From Ottowia sp. (GTDB lineage Bacteria; Pseudomonadota; Gammaproteobacteria; Burkholderiales; Burkholderiaceae_C): a stretch of 20,667 nucleotides of DNA. The notes beneath the pieces were generated by a model that was given only the letters and a program-made list of their open reading frames with translations, was not told the DNA's origin and searched no databases. Shown one piece after another: positions 14,310 to 20,667 of this stretch (the first letter of the stretch is position 1; the number at the start of each line of letters is the position of its first letter). The stretch covers positions 1 through 20,667 of the forward strand of contig JALOAS010000061.1 of assembly GCA_023228705.1 (NCBI GenBank), read 5' to 3'. A program made the position numbers and the translations under genes.

Positions 14310-14491
14310 CCTCAGAACCGGGCGGCGTGGCCTGGGGAAGCTGCATCCACCAGCCCACGAGCCATGGGGCCCAAGCAGAAATCCGTGACGGTGCGTGTCC
14401 CGGCTGCGGCCACCTCGGCTGCATTGCCTGCGCCGGAGCCTGCCGCCGGCTGCTACAGTCTGGGGCGCGCGTTGCTGCAGCGGTTGCAAGG

Positions 14492-16111
14492 ATGTCGTCC
14501 TGCCGGATTGCAAATGCAGGCAGCGCGCATTGCACAACAGGCACGTACAGCGCCACCCGCAGCGCACAGGAGAGAGGTCTGCACCAGCAAGTCGAAGATC
14601 AAGCCGAGACCGTTGCCTTCCTGGCGAATCCCGCCACGCACGGCGCCAGTGATGCGGTCCAGGTCATGGAGACGCACATTTCCCGCATCTTCCTGGTCGG
14701 CGACCGGGCGCTCAAGATGAAGCGGGCCGTGCGCCTGCCGTACGCTGATTTTTCGACGGCCGAGCAGCGACTGCAGGTGTGCGAGAAGGAGGTGGCACTC
14801 AATGCACCGGGAGCGCCCGGGCTCTATCTTGGCGTGCGGCGCATCACGCGGGCGGCAGATGGCGGGCTGGAGTGGGACGGCGCGGGCGAGCTCGTCGACG
14901 CCGTGGTTGTCATGCGCCGCTTTGACCAGGATTGCCTGTTCAGCAACCTGGCGCGCGCCGGCGCGCTGACGCTGCCGCTGATGACGGCGACGGCCCAAGC
15001 CATCGCCCGTTCGCACGAGGCCGCGCCCGTGCGGCGCGGGGTCGGTGGCGCTGCCCGCATGGCTGCGGTGCTGGACATCAACCGGGCCGGTTTCGGCGCG
15101 AGCCGGGTGTTCACGCCTGCCGAAACCAAACAGCTGGACGCCAGCTTCCGTGCCGCTTTGATGCAGCACGCGGCCTTGCTCGACCGGCGCGCAACCGCAG
15201 GCCAGGTGCGCCGCTGCCACGGCGACCTGCACCTGCGCAACATCTGCCTGATCAATGGCCAGCCACGCCTGTTCGACTGCATAGAATTCAGCGACGAGAT
15301 CGCCACGGTCGACGTGCTCTACGACCTGGCGTTCCTGCTCATGGACTTGTGGCATCTCCAGCTTGTGGACCTGTCCAACTGGGTCATGAACCGCTACCTC
15401 GACACCACGGGCGACGACGGCGGCTTTGCCCTGTTGCCCTTTTTCATGGCCGTGCGCGCAGCAGTGCGTGCGCACGTGATTGCGGCGCAGGCCGGCCAAG
15501 GGAGTGTGTCGGAAAGTGCCCTGGCACACGAAGCGCGCGGCTATTACGACCTGGCCACCAGCCTGCTGCATGAACGGCCGGCCTGCCTGATCGCCATAGG
15601 CGGCTTCAGCGGCTCGGGCAAATCCACGGTTTCCGATGCGCTGGCTGCGCACGTCGGCGCGCCGCCCGGCGCGCGCGTCATCGAGAGCGATCGCGTGCGC
15701 AAGGCCAGGTACGGCGTCGCGCCCGACACGCGCCTGCCGCCATCGGCGTATCGCCCCGAAGTCTCGGTTGCCGTTTATGACGACATGGCCGCGCGCGCTG
15801 AAGGCATCGTTGCTGCCGGCGGTGCCGCCATCGTCAATGCCGTCTTTGACCGGGCTCACGAGCGCGCGCGCATTCAAGCCGTTGCTGCGCGTCACGGTGT
15901 GCCCTTTCTCGGCCTGTGGCTCGATGCACCCCCCGACGTGCTGCAACAGCGCGTGGCGCAGCGCACGGGCAGCGCATCGGATGCGACCGTGGACGTGCTG
16001 CAGGGCCAGCTGGCGCAGGGTGGCGGCGTGCCACCAGAGTGGCAGCGGCTTGATGCGGCGCGGGACAGGCAGCGCATCGTCGATGACGTGCTGGCCTTGC
16101 TTGGCGACTGA
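14492..16111 (+). CDS. bifunctional aminoglycoside-phosphotransferase-like / AAA (P-loop) kinase protein
   Basis: 539 residues from ATG 14492. The N-terminal half is COG2187-like (PATHGASDAVQVMETHISRI, FLVGDRALKMKRAVRLPY) and carries the phosphotransferase motif HGDLHLRN at 243-250 followed by RLFDCIEFSDE. The C-terminal half is an AAA_33/gluconate-kinase-like P-loop domain with Walker A GFSGSGKST at 371-379, IESDRVRK and a lid region (LQQRVAQRTGSASDATVDVL). Substrate is unknown; such fusions often sit with stress genes. The start is uncertain: the first 29 codons from ATG 14492 look non-coding, while CTG 14579 lies six bases after AGGAG and would give 510 residues, closer to the usual start just before the AFLANPATHG segment. 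A truncated copy lies at 7425-7835. Confidence 0.85.
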   Translation: MSSCRIANAGSAHCTTGTYSATRSAQERGLHQQVEDQAETVAFLANPATHGASDAVQVMETHISRIFLVGDRALKMKRAVRLPYADFSTAEQRLQVCEKEVALNAPGAPGLYLGVRRITRAADGGLEWDGAGELVDAVVVMRRFDQDCLFSNLARAGALTLPLMTATAQAIARSHEAAPVRRGVGGAARMAAVLDINRAGFGASRVFTPAETKQLDASFRAALMQHAALLDRRATAGQVRRCHGDLHLRNICLINGQPRLFDCIEFSDEIATVDVLYDLAFLLMDLWHLQLVDLSNWVMNRYLDTTGDDGGFALLPFFMAVRAAVRAHVIAAQAGQGSVSESALAHEARGYYDLATSLLHERPACLIAIGGFSGSGKSTVSDALAAHVGAPPGARVIESDRVRKARYGVAPDTRLPPSAYRPEVSVAVYDDMAARAEGIVAAGGAAIVNAVFDRAHERARIQAVAARHGVPFLGLWLDAPPDVLQQRVAQRTGSASDATVDVLQGQLAQGGGVPPEWQRLDAARDRQRIVDDVLALLGD

Positions 16112-16183
16112 GCTGCGCGGTCCCGCTGGATGGTGGCCACTGGCAAGGCGTGGCCGACCGTAGGCAACCAGACGGTGATCGCA

Positions 16184-16200
16184 GGCGGGGTGGCCCCGCC
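16184..16200. terminator. GC-rich hairpin between convergent genes
   Basis: GGCGGGG (16184-16190) and CCCCGCC (16194-16200) form a perfect 7-bp stem with a TGG loop between the ends of the phosphotransferase gene and the P-type ATPase gene. There is no U-tract on either side, so terminator function is only suggested by position. Confidence 0.25.
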
Positions 16201-16255
16201 CGCGCGTGCCCGTGTCGCGCCAGGCCGGTCGCGGACAGGGCAGGGGGGTGATCGG

Positions 16256-18961
16256 TCAATCCCAGCCGAAGCGGCGGATGTAGTAACGCTTCATGGCGGC
16301 GGTGAGCAGGGAGTAGCTGACGATGATTCCAGCCAGCCAGCCAAAGTACGGCAGCGGCAGCGGCTGCAATTTGAAGTAGCCGGCCAGCGGCCCCATGGGC
16401 AGATACACGCCAATGGCCATGATCAGTACCGTCATGCCCATCAATTGCCACGATGCGCGGCTCTGGATGAAGGCGATCTTGGGGGTGCGGATGATGTGCA
16501 CGATCAGCGTCTGCGTGAGCAGGCCAACCACGAACCAGCCGGACTGGAACAGGGTCTGGTGCAGCACGTCGTTGGCCTTGAACACGTACCACATCAGGGC
16601 AAAGGTGACGACGTCAAAAATCGAGCTGAGCGGGCCGAAGAACAGCATGAAGCGGCCGATGCCGGCAGGATTCCATTGCAGCGGGCGGCGCACCTGTTCG
16701 TCGTCCACGTTGTCCAGCGGAATCGCCACTTGCGAGATGTCGTACAGCAGGTTCTGCACCAGCAGGTGCAGCGGCAGCATGGGCAAAAACGGCAGGAAGA
16801 TGCTGGCAATCAGCACCGAAAACACGTTACCGAAGTTGGAGCTGGCGGTCATGCGGATGTACTTGAGCATGTTGGCAAAGGTCTTGCGGCCCTCGACCAC
16901 GCCGCGCTCCAGCACCATCAGGCTGCGCTCGAGCAGGATGACGTCGGCCGCTTCCTTGGCAATATCCACCGCGCCGTCCACCGAAATGCCGATGTCGGCG
17001 GCGCGCAGCCCGGGCGCGTCGTTGATGCCGTCGCCCATGAAGCCGACCACGTGGCCCTGCGCGCGCAGGCTGCGCACGATGCGCTCCTTGTTGAGCGGTG
17101 AAACGCGCGCAAAGACCGTATTGGCCATGACGGCCGGGGCCAGCGTTTCATCGTCCATGGCATCGATCTGCACGCCGAGCAAGAATCCATCCACGTGCAG
17201 CCCGACCTGGCGGCAAACCTCGCCTGCGACCAGTTCGTTATCGCCGGTGATGACCTTGACCGTGACCCCGTGCTCGGCCAGCGCCTGCAACGCCGGCGCG
17301 GTTGATTCCTTGGGCGGATCCAGAAAGGCAATGAAGCCGATCAGGGTCAGGTCGGATTCGTCGGCCCTGGAATAGACCACCTGGTCGGGTGGGATCTCCT
17401 TCATGGCCACCGCGACCACGCGCAGGCCCTGCTCGTTCAGGCCGCGCAGCACGCCAAGAAAGCGCTTGCGCCGCTCGGCATCCAGCGGATGGACCTGTCC
17501 GTCGACCTTCACCCGCGTGCAGATATCGAAGATTTCTTCCGCCGCGCCCTTGCAGATCAGCTCGTGGTGCTCCTCGCGCTCGGACACCACCACCGACATG
17601 CGCCGGCGCTCGAAGTCAAACGGAATCTCATCCACCTTGCGGTAGTCGCGCGCGACGTTCAGCTCCCGCTTGAGCTCGACGTGGTCGAGCACCGCGCGGT
17701 CGAGCAGGTTCTTCAGGCCGGTCTGGAAGTAGCTGTTGAGGTAGGCAAAGCCCAGCACCTCGTCCGAATCGTTGCCGGCCACGTCGGTGTGGCGGGCCAG
17801 CGCGATCTTGTCCTGGGTCAGCGTGCCGGTCTTGTCCGTGCACAGGATGTCCATCGCACCAAAGCTCTGGATCGCGTCCAGCCGCTTGACGATCACCTGC
17901 ATGCGCGAGAGCACCACCGCGCCGCGCGCCATCGTGGTGGTGACGATCATCGGCAGCATCTCCGGCGTCAGCCCCACCGCCACCGACAGGGCAAACAGGA
18001 ACGCTTCGGGCCAGTCGCCCTTGGTGAAGCCGTTGATGAACAGCACCAGCGGGACCATCACCACTGCAAAGCGGATGAGCAGCCAGCTGACCCTGTTGAC
18101 GCCCAGTTGAAATGCGTTGTCTTCGCCCGCGTCGACGATGCGCGTGACGCGCGCGGCCAGCGTGCCGAAGTAGGTGTCGTTGCCAGTTGCCAGCACCACT
18201 GCGCTGGCCGTGCCGGAGATGACGTTGGTGCCCATGAACACCAGATTGGCCATTTCCAGCGCCGTACCGTCAGCAGCGCCAGCGCGCGCGAATTTTTCCA
18301 CGGGCAAGGATTCACCGGTCATCGCCGACTGGCCCAGGAACAGGTCGGTCGCGCTCATCACGCGGCAGTCTGCCGGCACCATGTCGCCAGCCGACAGCAA
18401 GACCAAGTCGCCTGGTACCAGCTCCCTGATCGGGATCTCGCGCGGGTGGTCGGCGCCATTGTCCTCATCTGCGCGCCGGCGCACCGTTGCGGTGCTGCTT
18501 ACCCGCGCCTTCAGCGCTTGCGCGGCCTGGTTGGATTGCCGTTCCTGGAAAAATTTGATCAGCGTGGCCAGCACCACCATGAAGCCGATGACCACGGTGC
18601 CCTGCATGTCACCGGTGAAGAGCGACACGGCGGCAAGCACGGTCAGCAGCAGGTTGAACGGGTTGTTGTAGCTCAGCCAAAGATGCCACCACCAGCGCAC
18701 CGGCCGGTCGTGCTCGACCTCGTTGGGCCCGTGCGCAAGCAGCCGCGCCTCGGCCTGACTCTCGGCCAGACCCCGCACGGAAGTCTCCAGCTGCTCCAGC
18801 AAGTTGTCCGCTGGGGCAAGTGCCTGCTTGATGAGGCGCCGATTCAATGCATCCTGCGGCACGACCCCGCGATGATCGCGGGCCACGGACGCCAGGATGG
18901 GCGAGCGCCGAAACAACCTGCCAAAGCGGCGCAGGCCCAGGAAACGATTGATCCGGTTCAT
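16256..18961 (-). CDS. mgtA: MgtA-type magnesium-importing P-type ATPase
   Basis: 901 residues, normal for P3B ATPases. Landmarks: actuator motif TGES (215-218), membrane motif VGLTPEMLPMIVT (329-341) typical of MgtA/MgtB, phosphorylation site DKTGTLT (376-382), nucleotide-binding KGA (471-473), DPP (548-550), TGDN (572-575) and hinge GDGINDAP (643-650). Several C-terminal helices follow, with NLLYDISQVAIPLDNVD characteristic of the Mg2+ class. It acts in the inner membrane, importing Mg2+ down its gradient at ATP cost. ATG 18961 fits the family N-terminus, although the RBS is weak. The 268 bases upstream contain repeat copy B; no Mg2+ riboswitch of known type was recognised. Confidence 0.92.
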   Translation of the reverse strand: MNRINRFLGLRRFGRLFRRSPILASVARDHRGVVPQDALNRRLIKQALAPADNLLEQLETSVRGLAESQAEARLLAHGPNEVEHDRPVRWWWHLWLSYNNPFNLLLTVLAAVSLFTGDMQGTVVIGFMVVLATLIKFFQERQSNQAAQALKARVSSTATVRRRADEDNGADHPREIPIRELVPGDLVLLSAGDMVPADCRVMSATDLFLGQSAMTGESLPVEKFARAGAADGTALEMANLVFMGTNVISGTASAVVLATGNDTYFGTLAARVTRIVDAGEDNAFQLGVNRVSWLLIRFAVVMVPLVLFINGFTKGDWPEAFLFALSVAVGLTPEMLPMIVTTTMARGAVVLSRMQVIVKRLDAIQSFGAMDILCTDKTGTLTQDKIALARHTDVAGNDSDEVLGFAYLNSYFQTGLKNLLDRAVLDHVELKRELNVARDYRKVDEIPFDFERRRMSVVVSEREEHHELICKGAAEEIFDICTRVKVDGQVHPLDAERRKRFLGVLRGLNEQGLRVVAVAMKEIPPDQVVYSRADESDLTLIGFIAFLDPPKESTAPALQALAEHGVTVKVITGDNELVAGEVCRQVGLHVDGFLLGVQIDAMDDETLAPAVMANTVFARVSPLNKERIVRSLRAQGHVVGFMGDGINDAPGLRAADIGISVDGAVDIAKEAADVILLERSLMVLERGVVEGRKTFANMLKYIRMTASSNFGNVFSVLIASIFLPFLPMLPLHLLVQNLLYDISQVAIPLDNVDDEQVRRPLQWNPAGIGRFMLFFGPLSSIFDVVTFALMWYVFKANDVLHQTLFQSGWFVVGLLTQTLIVHIIRTPKIAFIQSRASWQLMGMTVLIMAIGVYLPMGPLAGYFKLQPLPLPYFGWLAGIIVSYSLLTAAMKRYYIRRFGWD

Positions 18962-19024
18962 GGCGTCAAGCCCGAAGGCAGTGTGAGGCGGGGATGCAAT
19001 GAGCGCGCTGCGGCATGCCGTCGC

Positions 19025-19136
19025 GCTTTGAAGAGGTTGAGCGTGTTGCGTCCAGCGTCCAGCGTATGTCCACCACGCTCAACGCAAACGCCAAACGCTC
19101 AACCTTCATCCTTGGGCCGAGGTCATCTGTCATCCG
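19025..19136. repeat. palindromic dispersed repeat, copy B
   Basis: Same orientation and clear homology to 5991-6087: it starts GCTTTGAAGAGGTTGAGCG and ends in a GGTCATCTGTCATCCG segment. It differs by a tandem TCCAGCG duplication near the middle and a short insertion before the right arm. The palindrome (GGTTGAGCG with CGCTCAACC) is kept. It lies between the lpd stop and the mgtA start, both on the minus strand. Confidence 0.8.
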
Positions 19137-19229
19137 TTGAGCTGACGATGAGGATCAGAAAGCCTTGGGCAGCAGCAAATTACAGGCGCATGCGCCCCAT
19201 CATGGAATGTCGCCTTGTGCGCAGCGCGA
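19137..19229. other. short spacer after lpd
   Basis: About 90 bases between the repeat and the flavoprotein stop. No gene, clear terminator or promoter with two good boxes was found; only half of an FNR-like site (TTGATCGCG on the minus strand) is visible. Confidence 0.4.
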
Positions 19230-20663
19230 TCAATCACCCCCGAGCGCCCAGGCAGCGGGTTCTCCGCACAGCGGCAGGTCTGGCGTGACGCGCCGCTTGC
19301 CGAGCGCGCGCCGCGCCGCCTGCAGCGCCGAGCGCAGGCCTTCTTCGACCACCGGGTGGTAGAAGGGCAACTGCAGGACGTCGTCCACCGTCATGCCGGC
19401 CTGGATGGCCCAGGCCAGCAGGTGCGCCAGGTGCTCGGCAGCCGGGGCGGCGATTTCAGCGCCCAGGATGCGCCCGTCGGGGCTGTCGAGATAGACGCGC
19501 AGGAGGCCGGCATTGCGTCCCTCCATGAGCGCGCGGCTCTGGCGGGAAAAATCCGCTTCTCCGGCGACGAAGTCGGTGCCCGTGGCTTGCAGATCGCGCA
19601 GGCTCCTGCCCACCACCGCAGCGCCGGGTTCGGTGAACACCACGCCCATGCGCGCGCGCCGGGCCAGGCACTCGGTGTCCGGATGCAGGGCGTGGTAGGC
19701 GGCGATGCGCCCTTCGTCGGCGGCTTCGTGCAGGATGGGGCGGATGCCGCTGGCGTCGCCCGCAATGTAAATGGGCAGCCCGTCCAGGCGCAGCGTCTGC
19801 CGGTCGAACGCGGGCATGCCGCGGGCGTCCAGCGCCACGCCCAGCTGCTCCAGCCCCAGCCCCTCCAGGTTGGGACGGCGCCCCAGGCTGGCCAGGACCC
19901 AGTCCACGTCATGAACCTCGCCACCGGCGCGGACGCGAACCGCCGTTTCGCCCAGCGGTTCCAGCTCGGCCTGCACGCCGGTGACGATGCGCATGTCCTT
20001 GCGCAGTGCTTCCAGCAGGGCGTTGGAAACAGCGGGGTCGGTGAGCCCGGCCACCGTCTCGCCCTGGGTCAGGCCGGTGACCTGCAGCCCCAGCAGCGCC
20101 AGCGCCTGCCCCAGTTCGGTGCCGACGGCGCCCAGGCCAACGACCGCGACACGTGGGCCCAGGTCCTCCTGCTCGAAGACATCGTCCGAGGTGAGAACGC
20201 GTGGGCCCAGGGTCTTCCACGCGTCGGGGACGATCGGGCGGCTGCCGGTGGCGATGATGGTGCGCTCGGCCGTTATGCGCTCGGCGCCGACTTCGAGCGT
20301 GTTGGCATCCACAAAGCGCGCGCGCCCGCTGAAGCTGCGCGCACCCAGTGATTCGGCCAGCTCGATGGGGCCCTGCACGAACCGGTCGCGCAGCGCACGC
20401 ACGTGCCTGAGCACGGCCGGCAGGTCGACCGAGAGCGCATCGGTACCCCGCACGCCGGCACGCGCCATGAAGCTGCGCCGCTGCAACGCCTGCGCCGGCG
20501 CAATCAGCGCCTTGGACGGCATGCAGCCCACGCGCGCGCACGTGGTACCGTAGGGGCCATGGTTGATGAGAATGATGTCGTCGGTGACACGCTGCGCTTC
20601 CTTGAGCGCGGTCAGGCCGGCGCTGCCGGCGCCGATGATGGCCAATGTTGTCTTGTGGGTCAT
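19230..20663 (-). CDS. dihydrolipoamide-dehydrogenase-type flavoprotein disulfide oxidoreductase
   Basis: 477 residues, normal for class I pyridine nucleotide-disulfide oxidoreductases. FAD-binding GAGSAG near the N-terminus, redox-active pair Cys42/Cys47 in TTCARVGCMPSKAL, a second dinucleotide fold VVGLGAVGTELG for NAD(P)H, the FAD contact IYIAGDASG, and at the C-terminal dimer interface the catalytic pair His436/Glu441 in YHPVVEE. These support a true dithiol oxidase such as dihydrolipoamide dehydrogenase. It is not beside 2-oxoacid dehydrogenase E1/E2 genes, so it may serve another lipoyl or disulfide substrate, perhaps in redox stress. Start ATG 20663 fits the family N-terminus. Mercuric reductase is less likely: no N-terminal metal domain or C-terminal Cys pair. 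Confidence 0.88.
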   Translation of the reverse strand: MTHKTTLAIIGAGSAGLTALKEAQRVTDDIILINHGPYGTTCARVGCMPSKALIAPAQALQRRSFMARAGVRGTDALSVDLPAVLRHVRALRDRFVQGPIELAESLGARSFSGRARFVDANTLEVGAERITAERTIIATGSRPIVPDAWKTLGPRVLTSDDVFEQEDLGPRVAVVGLGAVGTELGQALALLGLQVTGLTQGETVAGLTDPAVSNALLEALRKDMRIVTGVQAELEPLGETAVRVRAGGEVHDVDWVLASLGRRPNLEGLGLEQLGVALDARGMPAFDRQTLRLDGLPIYIAGDASGIRPILHEAADEGRIAAYHALHPDTECLARRARMGVVFTEPGAAVVGRSLRDLQATGTDFVAGEADFSRQSRALMEGRNAGLLRVYLDSPDGRILGAEIAAPAAEHLAHLLAWAIQAGMTVDDVLQLPFYHPVVEEGLRSALQAARRALGKRRVTPDLPLCGEPAAWALGGD

Positions 20664-20667
20664 GGTG

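Noticed and set aside
17489..19288. A 599-codon open frame on the plus strand opposite mgtA
   Set aside because: Rich in His, Gln and Arg as expected for the antisense of a GC-rich gene; the opposite strand encodes a complete P-type ATPase.

Overview
The window is GC-rich DNA from a proteobacterium, most likely a betaproteobacterium of the order Burkholderiales. The evidence is codon use, protein sequence flavour and gene content; no rRNA or marker gene fixes the genus.

Layout. (1) Bases 1-5891, + strand: a tightly coupled five-gene exporter operon. It has the end of a HlyD-type periplasmic adaptor, a double-NBD ABC ATPase, two ABC-2 permeases (the arrangement of E. coli ybhGFSR) and a NodT-type outer-membrane lipoprotein. 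(2) 5892-8240: a debris-rich stretch. It holds a small ORF running into a palindromic repeat, a ParE/RelE-type toxin with a degraded-looking antitoxin, a fragment resembling the lipid A deacylase LpxR, an intact c'-type cytochrome, and a truncated copy of the phosphotransferase/ATPase gene found intact at 14.5-16.1 kb. (3) 8247-9957: a heat-shock operon of three different Hsp20 proteins behind a good sigma-32-type promoter. Its leader can sequester the first ribosome-binding site, and a hairpin follows the last gene. (4) 9958-10598: two transposase remnants, one IS5-like and one probably IS1380-like. (5) 10599-14310, - strand: a thiamine-salvage cluster. A TPP riboswitch precedes thiM, tenA, a truncated second tenA and an MFS transporter that is probably a thiamine or thiamine-precursor carrier. 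A 319-bp MITE-like element has inserted exactly at the tenA start codon. (6) 14492-16111, +: a fused aminoglycoside-phosphotransferase-like/AAA kinase gene. (7) 16256-20663, -: an MgtA-type P-type ATPase and a dihydrolipoamide-dehydrogenase-type flavoprotein, separated by a second copy of the palindromic repeat.

The combination of small heat-shock proteins, MgtA-type ATPase, phosphotransferase/ATPase, dihydrolipoamide dehydrogenase, cytochrome c' and an ABC exporter looks like a stress/persistence neighbourhood (inference). The clearest unusual observation is the mobile element at tenA. It has 17-bp perfect terminal inverted repeats with IS1380-type ends and a 5-bp target duplication (TTCAT) that contains the start codon. 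The duplication therefore regenerated the tenA ATG while separating the gene from its own ribosome-binding site. No CRISPR array, tRNA or rRNA was seen.
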